A program made the position numbers and the translations under genes. A model generated the notes under the pieces. That model did not search any database, was not told the DNA's origin, and was given only the letters and a program-made list of their open reading frames with translations. DNA of 48,043 nucleotides from Paenibacillus macerans (GTDB lineage Bacteria; Bacillota; Bacilli; Paenibacillales; Paenibacillaceae), in the NCBI RefSeq assembly GCF_023715465.1, contig NZ_JAMBOE010000026.1, positions 1 through 48,043 on the forward strand, given 5' to 3'. Shown here one piece after another: positions 25,092 through 34,197 of this stretch. The number at the start of each line of letters is the position of its first letter. Within the stretch, counting starts at the first letter, position 1.

Positions 25092-27437
25092 TTACGAATC
25101 TTCAAATATTCCGAATTTGCGCGTATTTGCCGGATCTGCATATTCGCCGGAAAATTTGCTGGTTTCCCGGTATTTGCCCGGTGTCATGGACTTGTTTTTC
25201 CGAAAGGCACGGATAAAGCTATTCTCGTTCTGATATCCAACCCGGAACGCGACATCGGCCACTTTAAGCGATGTATCCTGCAATAATGCGCAGGCTTTGT
25301 CCATTCTCAGGCTGGTCAAATAATCGTAAATCGTGCTGCCCGTTTCCGTTTTGAAAATCGAGCTTACCGAGGAAATTCCCATGTTCACATGGTCCGCAAT
25401 CTCTTGCAGTCCGATATTCGCCTGATAATTTTGCTCCATAAACCCGATCATCCGCCGCGCCAAAATAAATTCCTTCGTCTGCTTCCGGCACGCAAGCTCC
25501 CGGCCCAATGTACCGGCCAGAAGACACAGCAATGCTTCCGCCTCGGCCAACTCCATCGTGGTCAGCTTCCGCCACGTATAATCGTCCAGCTCGCCCGGGA
25601 CGGTCAATTCGCGCGCCTCCGCCATGCTCAGCATCTCTGCCATAAGCTGGTCAACGAATTTATAGACGTTTTCGGGATGGATTCGCCGGCCGCTTATGTC
25701 CCCCATCCAACGCTGCATCAACAGTATGCTTTGTTCTTCTCCGGACGATTGCAGCGTTTCGAACAGTTCCGTCTTCCAGCCTTCATGGAGGGGTGACGGG
25801 ATGCCGTCCTTGCGGATGCTGCATTCCCGATAATCCCTGGCCTGGCCGTAACCATCGTACAGACGATAAGACAGCGCCTCCTTCGCTTCAGCATAGGAGC
25901 GGTTGATCTCCGCGAGATGGGACACCTCGCCGCCGATTCCGGCCGATACCGATAAGTGCAAGTATTCGCCAATGGCTTGAATCAGTTGACCGGCCGCATC
26001 CTTGTACGAGCTAGCCTCCGGTACCTCTCCCTTAGACTGGAGCAACACCGCCACGTCCTCGTGATCCGCCGGCAGCGTTACGCAGCGCCAAAACGGCTCC
26101 AGCTTCTCGCGGACAATGTTGTCCATCGCGTATTTCAGCAGCATCCGGTCTTCTTCGCGATACTCGGCGGCAAACTGCTGGTAACGGTCGATGGATATGA
26201 TCAGCATGGCAAGCGGAGCAGCCGTCCAATCCTGAAAATAGCTCCCCCACTTGGCCTGCATTTCCCTTGAGCCGATCGCCCGGCTTAATACTTCCCCGAT
26301 CAGCTTGGAGCGCAGCTCCGGCAGGCTCTGCTCGGCGACCAGCGATTTGATGCGGAAATCGCCCACCCATCGAACAAGAACATGCTCCAGCTCATACAGG
26401 CTGCCGCGGCCCGGGGATTCCTGCCCAGCCTGAAGCAAGGCGTTGATCCGCTTCAACGGCCGGAACGCGGCGTAATTGTAGTAATATATAGCCGCGCAGC
26501 CGATCCCGGCAGAAACCAGGGAGAGCAGCAGCAGCATGTTGCGTGTCAGCGTGACGCTCTTCAGCAGCTCCTCCAGGGGGACCAAGGACACCAGCCGCCA
26601 GCCGGTCACGTCGGAGAAGGCCTGGTTTGCCATGTAGTCCTGCCCGCGCACTTTGACGTAATCAAACGGCCGGACGTCCAGATCCGCAATCACCCCACTC
26701 ATTTCCTCAGGGGAAAAGGGAAGATTCAGCTTGGGGTAAATCAGTTCGCCATCCAGATTAAACACGAATTGATAATCCGACAAATGGGTGTAGGTTTTGG
26801 AAAACAGGCTGTCATAATCCAGATTGACGATCACCGCCCCGCCGACCTCGCCATTTTGCGCAATCGGACGCACTAGAGACAACACCTCGGTCTGCCCGGT
26901 GAGACGTTTAGAATTCGTTTCTCCCGTCTCCCCGCCGTTGCCATAGACCCTTCGTTTGATCAGCAGCGGTTTGTCGCGGATTTCCTGAATCCAACCGGAC
27001 CAGTGCGAATCGGACGCGTCCGCCCAAGCCGGATTTCCTTCAAACCGGGTGGAGATCACCGTCCGATCCCGGAATTTGACGAGGTGAATCGAATGAATAT
27101 CCGGCTCTTTGAGCCGGCTATGCAAATAGGAGCGCAGTTCCTGCACGGAAGGTTCGCGGCCGTCAGCTTGCCCGAAGATATACGACAACACGCCTGGATC
27201 GTAAGAAATATCCACCGCTTCGTTATCCGCTTCCCGAAACGCCCGGTTGGTCACGTCCAGGTTGATTTGCAACAGCTCCACATTCGGGGCGTTCAACTCC
27301 GTGTCCAGCCCGCTCCTATACTGGGAATAGGAATACAACCCGATCGAGGTAATGCAGATCGGCACGAAAACCGTGAGCAGCAGGATCAGCCTCGTTTGCT
27401 TGCTCTTAAGTAAAAATTTCAATTTCATGCGAAACAT
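25092..27437 (-). CDS. Membrane-anchored AraC-family regulator with extracellular sensor
   Basis: About 781 residues. A first membrane helix (about 12-36) and a second (about 295-320, LLLLSLVSAGIGCAAIYYY) enclose an extracellular sensor of the Cache type. A central cytoplasmic region of about 330 residues follows. The last 100 residues are an AraC DNA-binding domain with two HTHs: MGISSVSSIFKTETGSTIYDYL and VADVAFRVGYQNENSFIRAFRK. This is the YesN-like one-piece sensor-regulator common in Paenibacillus. The ATG at 27437 is placed 8 bases after GGGTGA; GTG 27449 and ATG 27428 are alternatives. It likely controls the TctC/KdgT genes, which start 160 bases downstream on the same strand. Confidence 0.88.
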   Translation of the reverse strand: MFRMKLKFLLKSKQTRLILLLTVFVPICITSIGLYSYSQYRSGLDTELNAPNVELLQINLDVTNRAFREADNEAVDISYDPGVLSYIFGQADGREPSVQELRSYLHSRLKEPDIHSIHLVKFRDRTVISTRFEGNPAWADASDSHWSGWIQEIRDKPLLIKRRVYGNGGETGETNSKRLTGQTEVLSLVRPIAQNGEVGGAVIVNLDYDSLFSKTYTHLSDYQFVFNLDGELIYPKLNLPFSPEEMSGVIADLDVRPFDYVKVRGQDYMANQAFSDVTGWRLVSLVPLEELLKSVTLTRNMLLLLSLVSAGIGCAAIYYYNYAAFRPLKRINALLQAGQESPGRGSLYELEHVLVRWVGDFRIKSLVAEQSLPELRSKLIGEVLSRAIGSREMQAKWGSYFQDWTAAPLAMLIISIDRYQQFAAEYREEDRMLLKYAMDNIVREKLEPFWRCVTLPADHEDVAVLLQSKGEVPEASSYKDAAGQLIQAIGEYLHLSVSAGIGGEVSHLAEINRSYAEAKEALSYRLYDGYGQARDYRECSIRKDGIPSPLHEGWKTELFETLQSSGEEQSILLMQRWMGDISGRRIHPENVYKFVDQLMAEMLSMAEARELTVPGELDDYTWRKLTTMELAEAEALLCLLAGTLGRELACRKQTKEFILARRMIGFMEQNYQANIGLQEIADHVNMGISSVSSIFKTETGSTIYDYLTSLRMDKACALLQDTSLKVADVAFRVGYQNENSFIRAFRKNKSMTPGKYRETSKFSGEYADPANTRKFGIFEDS

Positions 27438-27550
27438 CTTGATGCTCACCCTTCCAATTCTGCAGCTGAATTTTTTCCGATAAATACACTTTACACCAAA
27501 TTAATTCCATCGCAGTGAATTTTTTTAACGATATGAATGGCAAAAACAAA

Positions 27551-27578
27551 CAGTCCCTCCCGGGTTCGGGACGGACTG
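27551..27578 (-). terminator. Intrinsic terminator after the EamA gene
   Basis: CAGTCC-x-TCCCG pairs with CGGGA-x-GGACTG around a four-base loop. On the minus strand it is followed by TTTGTTTTTG. Confidence 0.8.
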
Positions 27579-27618
27579 CCGTTATGATCGCCTATTCACT
27601 TAAACCCGGTTGGGCAAT

Positions 27619-28539
27619 TCATTCAGGCTGGTTTTTTCCCGCAATCAGGATAATCCCCAAGATGACCAAAAAACCTCCAACCCACTGCAGCCAATAGGCA
27701 TGCTCGCCCAAAATGAGAACGGACAGCAGCAAAGCGGTAAACGGCATAAGCCCCGAAAAAGCGGCTGCCGTCGAAGCCAGGCATCTTTTGATGCCGGCAT
27801 ACCACAACATGAAAGCCAACGCCGTCACAAACGGACCATACCAGATTAAAGCCAGCCATTCTTGCCATCCAATCATGCGCAGTGAAGAAAGCGGATGTTC
27901 AAAAGCGGCCGGGACAAGGCAAAGAAACATGGCCATGGCGGTGACAAGCGTGGTTTGAGTCATGGGCGGAATGGCTGCTGTCTGCGCGCCTGCGGATTTC
28001 ATCGCAAATCTGCGCGACAAGATGTTGAACGAGGATTCGCTGATCGCCGCCAAAAGCACCAGACCGTTGCCGGCAAGATGATCCAAGTTCATAGTCCCGA
28101 GGCTTCCCGCCGAAAACAACTGAATCAAGACAACGCCGCCAATGGCGCTGACGATGCCCAGCAGCGCGCGCCGGCTGATCGGTTCGCTTAACACGAACGC
28201 AGCGAGCAAAACGGTGATCGCGGGCGTTGCACCCGTCAGAATTCCCGCCTCACCGGAAGTGGTCTTTTCAAGACCGGTCAGCAAAAACAGGCGAAACAAA
28301 AAAATGCCGAACAGCGCCTGAAGGAATAACCATACTCCATCTCTAAACTGCAATCGGCGGTATGTCCCCGCCAGTTCTTTCCAACCGAGCGGAAGCATCA
28401 TGCACAGCGCCAACAATAAGCTAACCCCGGTGATCGTGAAGATTCCAAGTTGCCCGCCAAAAAAACGGGCCGCAATTACTGAAGTGCCAGCCAACGAAAA
28501 CGCTCCGGCCAAACATGCCATTCCCTTTAAACGTTCCAA
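27619..28539 (-). CDS. EamA/DMT-family metabolite exporter
   Basis: A 306-residue inner-membrane protein with ten hydrophobic helices in two EamA repeats of five. RhaT/YdcZ-like features such as the end-of-repeat GVVLIQLF and GIILIAG segments are present. The start is TTG at 28539, seven bases after AAGGATG. It is divergent from a MocR/PdxR regulator 145 bases away; such pairs usually mean the regulator controls the exporter, often for an amino acid or an amine. The substrate cannot be assigned. Confidence 0.88.
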   Translation of the reverse strand: MERLKGMACLAGAFSLAGTSVIAARFFGGQLGIFTITGVSLLLALCMMLPLGWKELAGTYRRLQFRDGVWLFLQALFGIFLFRLFLLTGLEKTTSGEAGILTGATPAITVLLAAFVLSEPISRRALLGIVSAIGGVVLIQLFSAGSLGTMNLDHLAGNGLVLLAAISESSFNILSRRFAMKSAGAQTAAIPPMTQTTLVTAMAMFLCLVPAAFEHPLSSLRMIGWQEWLALIWYGPFVTALAFMLWYAGIKRCLASTAAAFSGLMPFTALLLSVLILGEHAYWLQWVGGFLVILGIILIAGKNQPE

Positions 28540-28684
28540 CGGATCACATCCTTACCTACGTATTGAGCGATAGTGCAAGCCTGAAATCATGATACAATCG
28601 GAGGTAGTGATATTTTAAAAAAGAGGCCGGTCTTCCGTAAAGAACCGGTTCGGCGCAAAATTAGGCAGTCCAGTTGGAGGTACT

Positions 28685-30085
28685 ATGTGGGGAATTGAGT
28701 TGCAAAGAGACAGTGAGGTTCCTTTAAAAAGGCAGCTTTATATAGCGCTGAGCGAGCGGATTTTGAACGGCACGATCCAAGCGGGAGAAGCGCTGCCCTC
28801 CACTCGGGTGATGGCCCAAGGGCTCATAGTATCCCGCAATACCGTAGTGGAAGCTTATGATATGTTGGCGGTCGAAGGTTTCATTCTAAACCGCCCCGGT
28901 TCGGTTACCCGCGTTGCCGAAGGACTGATTCTCGAAAAACAAACTCCACCGGCGGAATCGTCGAGCGATGGACAGCCTGCTCCGGTGCCGCTTCTGGCCG
29001 ACTTCCGGACAGGCCATCCGGATTTGCGGCTGTTCCCCCGGTATCTTTGGCAGCAGCTATCGAAACGAACGCTGCAGGAAATGCCGGATGCTCACCTGGG
29101 ATATACGGGACCGCAAGGTTTGCCGGGGCTGCGCGAGGAAATCGCCGCGCATCTGCTTCGCAGCAAGGGCCTGTCCGCGCACCCGGAGAATATTTTTATT
29201 ACCGCCGGGGCCACACATGCCCTGAGCTTGGTCGCCGACTTGCTGTACGAGGAAGGGAAGCCGATCTGCATGGAAGACCCCTGTAACCGGGGAATGCTGC
29301 AGACCTTTTTGAACAAGGGATATCCCGTTAACCCGATCCCCGTCGACAAGCTGGGGGTGCAAACGGAATATTTGCAGGATCAGCCCAGCTGTGCGGTGTA
29401 CGTTACGCCCTCGCATCAATTCCCGCTGGGAGGGGTTTTGCCGGCAAACCGCCGCACCGCCCTGATCAGGTATGCCAGAGAACAGAATAGCTACATTGTA
29501 GAGGATGATTATGACAGTGAATTCCGGTATTACGGCGACCCGGTAGCTCCGCTGTACGCCATGGATCCCGAGCGGGTGATCCACATCGGCACGTTCAGCA
29601 AAGTCCTCATCCCGGCGCTCCGGATTGGCTACGTCATTCTGCCGGGCAAACTGCACCAGCGCTGGCGCCGGTTGCGCACTTATTCGGATGTGCAAAACCC
29701 TCCGTTTGAACAGGCGGTTTTAGCCGAATTTCTGCACAGCCGGAAATTTGACCGGCATATTCGTACGGTGAGAAAATATTACGGAGAGCGCCGCCAGGCC
29801 CTACTTACGGCACTGAAGGCTTATCTCGGCGATGATTGGCGTGTTTGGGGCGATGCTTCCGGACTGCATCTGGCTGTTCAGTTCCCGGGGATGAAGTTTG
29901 ACGAGACCTTCGTGAAGAACTGCATTAGCCACGGAATTCGTGTCACGCCGGTGGAATACCACTGTATCCATAAAGGAAATCATGCGGACAAGCTGCTGTT
30001 TGGTTATGGACATTTGGCGTCCGAGGATATCGAGAAAGGAGTAGCTTTGTTCCATGAGGTTTTTATGAGGTTCCAGGGGGAATGA
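28685..30085 (+). CDS. MocR/PdxR-type GntR-aminotransferase regulator
   Basis: A 466-residue fusion of a GntR winged HTH (about 1-78, with LPSTRVMAQGLIVSRNTVVEAYDML) and an aminotransferase class I fold. The PLP-binding lysine is Lys306 in GTFSKVLIP, with the conserved Asp in IVEDDYDSEF (271-280) for the pyridine nitrogen. These proteins sense PLP adducts with amino acids and regulate a divergent gene. The ATG follows TTGGAGG at five bases. It is probably the regulator of the divergent EamA exporter. Confidence 0.92.
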   Translation: MWGIELQRDSEVPLKRQLYIALSERILNGTIQAGEALPSTRVMAQGLIVSRNTVVEAYDMLAVEGFILNRPGSVTRVAEGLILEKQTPPAESSSDGQPAPVPLLADFRTGHPDLRLFPRYLWQQLSKRTLQEMPDAHLGYTGPQGLPGLREEIAAHLLRSKGLSAHPENIFITAGATHALSLVADLLYEEGKPICMEDPCNRGMLQTFLNKGYPVNPIPVDKLGVQTEYLQDQPSCAVYVTPSHQFPLGGVLPANRRTALIRYAREQNSYIVEDDYDSEFRYYGDPVAPLYAMDPERVIHIGTFSKVLIPALRIGYVILPGKLHQRWRRLRTYSDVQNPPFEQAVLAEFLHSRKFDRHIRTVRKYYGERRQALLTALKAYLGDDWRVWGDASGLHLAVQFPGMKFDETFVKNCISHGIRVTPVEYHCIHKGNHADKLLFGYGHLASEDIEKGVALFHEVFMRFQGE

Positions 30086-30097
30086 ACTCCTGTGACG

Positions 30098-30279
30098 AAA
30101 TGCAAAAGTGCAGGCGATTTTTGTCTAAAACTCCCGAAAACGACTCGCCAAATGCAAATCTGCAGTTCATAACAGGTCAAAGGATACCTTTTTATCGAAT
30201 GGCCTCAAAACAGATGGATTTTTGCATTTCATTCGCTCAAAAACGGAAATTTGCGCGAAATCAAATGTACTTTTGCAGT
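30098..30279. repeat. Intergenic repeats with AAATGCAAA-N-TGCAG motif
   Basis: AAATGCAAAAGTGCAG at 30098, AAATGCAAATCTGCAG at 30150, an inverted TTTTTGCATTTC near 30219 and AAATGTACTTTTGCAG at 30263. Copies are spaced about 50 bp or a little more. No coding frame of substance. Confidence 0.6.
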
Positions 30280-30314
30280 TGATCCCACGGCACCTCCCCC
30301 TGCTCCAGACCCAC

Positions 30315-30431
30315 ATTGGAAAAATCCAATAGATTGGCCGGAACCGCCTTATAATTAGGCCTTCAATTGGAAATATCCAATCTAGCCTCAGCATCGCTGC
30401 TTTATTTCCAACTTGATTGAATATTTCCAAC
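30315..30431. repeat. Palindromic repeats ATTGGAWWWWTCCAAT, locus 1
   Basis: Perfect palindromes at 30315-30330 and 30366-30381 (51 bp apart), with a decayed third copy around 30414-30431. The same family forms a longer array at 43.1-43.3 kb. Confidence 0.75.
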
Positions 30432-30457
30432 GAGCCGTGCAATGCGGCCTTTCCTTC

Positions 30458-30784
30458 CTACTTCAGATAAAAAACCTCCCGCATCGGAACGATCGGGTTC
30501 GGTTCATTGAAATCGAACGAGCCTTCGACCATGCCCGACGTAAGCGCGTTCCAGCGCTGACACGCCTCGCTTTGGGCAATATAGTCGAACGCCGCGTCCA
30601 CATCGTCGCACTCAAAACAATAGAAAAACTGGTTCCCCTGCTGAAAAATCGAATAGTCGCGAATGCCCGCCTTGCTGTGCTCCTCCAGGACCTCCGGCCA
30701 CGGATTCAAATGCATTTCCACATAAGCGTCCAAATGCTCTTCCTTTACACGCCAGGTCCAGGCGAATTTCCGGCTTTGTTCCAT
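30458..30784 (-). CDS. L-rhamnose mutarotase family protein
   Basis: A 108-residue single-domain protein of the RhaM family (dimeric alpha-beta barrel), which interconverts alpha and beta L-rhamnose. Family features are the N-terminal FAWTWRVKEEHLDAYVEMH, the NPWPEVLEEHSKAGIRDYSIFQ segment and a C-terminal MREVFYLK. The ATG at 30784 is placed after GGAGGGG; ATG 30799 overlaps that site. No rhamnose catabolic genes are nearby, so it may act on another deoxysugar or hexose. Confidence 0.88.
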   Translation of the reverse strand: MEQSRKFAWTWRVKEEHLDAYVEMHLNPWPEVLEEHSKAGIRDYSIFQQGNQFFYCFECDDVDAAFDYIAQSEACQRWNALTSGMVEGSFDFNEPNPIVPMREVFYLK

Positions 30785-30821
30785 GAATATCCCCTCCATG
30801 TAATCCCGCTAAAATAGTGAA

Positions 30822-30853
30822 AAAACACCCCAGGAACTTTCTGCCGGAGGTGT
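30822..30853 (-). terminator. Terminator-like hairpin in the mutarotase leader
   Basis: Minus strand ACACCTC pairs with GGGGTGT and is followed by TTTTTC. It lies 38 bases before the mutarotase start with no other gene upstream on this strand, so if transcribed from a promoter near 30.9 kb it would act as an attenuator. Confidence 0.45.
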
Positions 30854-31035
30854 CGGATAGCTCTATTCTAATACAATTCTATCCATTCGGCGATATGCAA
30901 AGGAGAGAAATCGACCGGTTCGTCCGATAATCGGCATTCGAATTATTTCATCCCAATCGTGCCGCACCTTCCGTTTGGACCGCTCTTGCTTCGGCAATAA
31001 TGAAGCTAAAAACACCCTTGAGAGGGAGAACAGCG

Positions 31036-32646
31036 ATGCGTTACCGCAGAAAATTCCATCGTAAGCCCGTTCATTTATTCAAGAAAGACACGGACTCCAC
31101 CGGCCGGACATCCGTTTCCACCGAGCCCGAGCCCGGCGTTTTATTCGAAGAACTGGAAGCAAATTTACAAGCTATCCGAGATACGCTCGGCAACAGTACG
31201 GACATCATCATCCGCAACCTCCCGGTCGGCTACGAAGGGAATCAGTCCATCGCCATTCTCTATACCGACGGATTAGCCGATCAGAATATCATCACCGATT
31301 TCATCATGAAATCGGTGATGCTGGATATCAAACTGTTTGAACGCGCCGACCGAAAAATCGCCCTTCCCTCCGATGCTGTGCAGGCCCTGAAAAACTACGC
31401 GCTGACGATCGGGGACATCCGGGATGTCAGCGATTTTGCCGCTCTTTATCAGGCGCTGCTGTCCGGGGACACGATCATCCTGATCGACGGCCATAACCAG
31501 GGGGTTGTTTGCAGCACCCGCGGCTGGAAGGACAGAGCGGTCAGCGAGCCATCTGCGGAAAATGTCGTTCGCGGCCCCCGCGAGAGTTTCGTCGAATCGC
31601 TGCGCACCAACACGGCGTTGATCCGGCGAAAAATCAAGGACCCGCATTTGTGGCTGGAGACCATGCAAATTGGCCGGATCACCCGGACCGACGTAGCCAT
31701 CATGTACATGAAGGGTATAGCCAATGACAAATTGGTACAAGAGGTGCGCGACCGTCTGAATCGGATCGATGTGGGCAGTATTTTCGAGAGCGGATATATC
31801 GAGGAATCGATCCAGGATGAAACGTTCAGCCCGTTTCCGACCATTATCAATTCCGAACGGCCGGACGTGATCGCGGCCGCGCTGGTGGAGGGCAGGGTAG
31901 TCATTTTAGTGGACGGAACGCCGATTGCGCTGATCATCCCGACATTGTTCTCCTCTTTCCTCCAAGCCCCGGAGGATTATTACCAGCGCGCGGATTTCAG
32001 CAGCTTTGTCAGGATGCTTCGTTACATTGGGATCCTCGTTTCTTTGTTCGCACCATCCATGTACGTCGCCTTCACGACCTTTCATCAGGAGTTGCTGCCG
32101 ACGCAACTGCTGATCAGCCTGGCGGCGCAGCGGGAACAAGTTCCTTTTCCCGCCTTTATTGAAGCGCTGCTGATGGAGCTGACGTTCGAGATTTTGCGTG
32201 AAGCCAGCATTCGCATGCCGAAAAATATAGGCGCGGCGATCTCCATTGTCGGCACGCTGGTTATTGGGCAAGCCGCCGTCCAGGCAGGCATTGTGTCGGC
32301 GGCGATGGTTATCGTCGTGTCATTTACGGCAATCTCCAGCTTCATTCTGCCGGCCTACAACATGTCGATCGCTTTTCGCCTGCTGCGGTTCCCTTACATG
32401 GTGCTGGCCGCTTCCTTCGGCTTGTTTGGCATCATCGTCGGCGTCATCACTCTTGTTTTGCACCTATGCAGCCTTCGTTCCTTCGGCATTCCGTACATGG
32501 CGCCGTACGCTCCGCTCATCCCGGCGGACAACAAGGATGCGCTTATCCGGCTTCCGCATTGGATGCTGAGCACCCGGGTCCGGCTTATCAACCAGAAGAA
32601 CGTTACGCGCCGAAACAGCACTCCGCCCAAGAAGTCGCGGGAATAA
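31036..32646 (+). CDS. gerKA: Spore germination protein GerKA/GerA family
   Basis: A 536-residue A subunit of a Ger-type nutrient germinant receptor, located in the spore inner membrane. The large N-terminal hydrophilic domain (to about 250) with the ILIDG segment is followed by about five membrane helices and the family motif PFPAFIEALLMELTFEILREAS. The ATG at 31036 follows AGAGGGAG at seven bases; ATG 31000 lacks a ribosome site. It opens the operon A, C, small membrane protein, B, expressed in the forespore in relatives. The germinant cannot be read from sequence. Confidence 0.93.
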   Translation: MRYRRKFHRKPVHLFKKDTDSTGRTSVSTEPEPGVLFEELEANLQAIRDTLGNSTDIIIRNLPVGYEGNQSIAILYTDGLADQNIITDFIMKSVMLDIKLFERADRKIALPSDAVQALKNYALTIGDIRDVSDFAALYQALLSGDTIILIDGHNQGVVCSTRGWKDRAVSEPSAENVVRGPRESFVESLRTNTALIRRKIKDPHLWLETMQIGRITRTDVAIMYMKGIANDKLVQEVRDRLNRIDVGSIFESGYIEESIQDETFSPFPTIINSERPDVIAAALVEGRVVILVDGTPIALIIPTLFSSFLQAPEDYYQRADFSSFVRMLRYIGILVSLFAPSMYVAFTTFHQELLPTQLLISLAAQREQVPFPAFIEALLMELTFEILREASIRMPKNIGAAISIVGTLVIGQAAVQAGIVSAAMVIVVSFTAISSFILPAYNMSIAFRLLRFPYMVLAASFGLFGIIVGVITLVLHLCSLRSFGIPYMAPYAPLIPADNKDALIRLPHWMLSTRVRLINQKNVTRRNSTPPKKSRE

Positions 32647-32697
32647 CGTCACTTCCGTGAAGGTGAACAGATCGTCGTACACAAAGGAGACTTATTC

Positions 32698-33903
32698 GTG
32701 AGAAAAAACATGGCCGCTCTGATCATGCTGCTGTCCATCGCCCTGCTGATTACCGGCTGCTGGAATCGCAAGGAGCTCAACGAACTTGCGATCGCCGCCG
32801 CGGCAGGCGTGGATAAGGTAGGGGACCGCTACCGTCTTACCGTGCAGGTGGTGGATCCCGGACAGGTCACCGCGCAAAAGGGAGCGAACGGCGGCGCTCC
32901 CGCCACACTGTACACCATAGAGGGGGATACCGTTTTCGAAGCGGCGCGAAGGCTGACGCAAATCAGTCCGAGAAAGATTTATTTCTCCCATCTTCGCATA
33001 TTTCTGATCGGCGAATCGCTGGCCCGGCAGGGCATCGGGGAAATGCTCGATTTTTTGTTCCGGGATCCTGGATTCCGTCCCGATTTCTATTTGGCCGTTG
33101 CCAAAGAGGCGAGCGCTCTGGAAACGCTCAAAATCATGACACCGCTTGAACCCGTTCCGGCCAACAAGCTGTTCTCTTCTCTGGAAACCTCGGAGCAGAA
33201 CTGGTCTCCCAGCCTTGCGATCACACTTGACGAGTTGATCGGCAACCTGGCCAGTTCAGGGCAGAGTCCAGTGTTAACCGCACTGGAAATCACCGGAGAC
33301 CCGAAAATCGGCGAGAGCAAAGAGAATATCTCCAGTATATACACGCCAACCCAACTGAAATTTTCCGGTTTGGCCGCGTTCAATAAGGACAAGCTTATCG
33401 GCTGGCTGAACGAACAGGAAAGCAGAGGATATCATGATATCCATGGCGGCGTGAAAAGCACGGTCATGTTCGTCCGCTGCCCGGATAACGGCAAGGTGGT
33501 CATTGAATTCCTCCGCAGCAAATCAAAAGTTAAGGGCAAGGTGATCGACGGGAAGCCGCAGATCGATATTCAACTAACAGCGGAAGGCAATGTCGGCGCG
33601 TCAGGCTGTAAAAAACTCAATATAATCGACCCGGACACGATAGGCGATCTGGAAAAGAAGACGGAGGAAAAGCTGATCGAATTTATGGAAGCGGCAATAG
33701 AAAAGGCGCAAAAGGAGTTCAAAACCGACATTTTCGGATTTGGCGAAGCCATTCACCGCAACAACCCTAAGTATTGGAAATCACTGGAGCCCGTTTGGAA
33801 TGAGAAATATTTTCCCGAACTGCCGGTAAACATTAAAGCGGATTTTATGATTCGCCGCATCGGAATGACAACGGACCCGGTCATAAAACAAATAAAGGAG
33901 TAG
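32698..33903 (+). CDS. gerKC: Ger(x)C spore germination lipoprotein
   Basis: A 401-residue C subunit of the germinant receptor. The lipoprotein signal peptide ends LLITGC (Cys21), followed by the family-typical WNRKELNELAIAAAAGVDK. It is anchored on the outer face of the spore inner membrane. GTG start at 32698 with AAAGGAGA seven bases upstream. It is 51 bases after the A subunit. Confidence 0.93.
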   Translation: MRKNMAALIMLLSIALLITGCWNRKELNELAIAAAAGVDKVGDRYRLTVQVVDPGQVTAQKGANGGAPATLYTIEGDTVFEAARRLTQISPRKIYFSHLRIFLIGESLARQGIGEMLDFLFRDPGFRPDFYLAVAKEASALETLKIMTPLEPVPANKLFSSLETSEQNWSPSLAITLDELIGNLASSGQSPVLTALEITGDPKIGESKENISSIYTPTQLKFSGLAAFNKDKLIGWLNEQESRGYHDIHGGVKSTVMFVRCPDNGKVVIEFLRSKSKVKGKVIDGKPQIDIQLTAEGNVGASGCKKLNIIDPDTIGDLEKKTEEKLIEFMEAAIEKAQKEFKTDIFGFGEAIHRNNPKYWKSLEPVWNEKYFPELPVNIKADFMIRRIGMTTDPVIKQIKE

Positions 33904-33910
33904 ACATGCC

Positions 33911-34150
33911 ATGTTATGGAGCGCAGGCGTCCTTATCACAGCCGGCATCATCGTCTGGTTCGAGCTGCCGGCACTTTGGAAACAACAGCAAAAAAAAGAC
34001 CTGTGGGCCTTTTGCATTCTGCTCGCAATCGCCGTAGGAATCTCCATTCCGGTGCTGCTAATTCGCCATTTTCCAAGCCCGCTGCTCCTGCTGACGGTGG
34101 TATTCGAACCGTTCAGCGATTTTTTGTCCGCGATCGGCTTAATTCCATAA
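33911..34150 (+). CDS. Small two-helix membrane protein within the ger operon
   Basis: A 79-residue protein with a hydrophobic N-terminal helix (MLWSAGVLITAGIIVWFEL), a charged KQQQKK loop and further hydrophobic helices. GGAG lies ten bases before the ATG. It lies between the C and B subunit genes with tight spacing, so it is probably co-expressed in the forespore. Small D-type proteins that modulate receptor activity are known next to some ger operons in Bacillus; whether this is an equivalent is inference. Confidence 0.75.
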   Translation: MLWSAGVLITAGIIVWFELPALWKQQQKKDLWAFCILLAIAVGISIPVLLIRHFPSPLLLLTVVFEPFSDFLSAIGLIP

Positions 34151-34197
34151 GCAAAGACGCATCGCCCGTTTAAGAAACGATCCGAGGTGAATATCTG

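Noticed and set aside
30990..31035. Shared AAAACACCCTTRAG motif before gerKA and before the nitrate transporter (38755-38770)
   Set aside because: The match is short, one copy forms a small hairpin and the other does not, and surrounding sequences differ. Probably chance.
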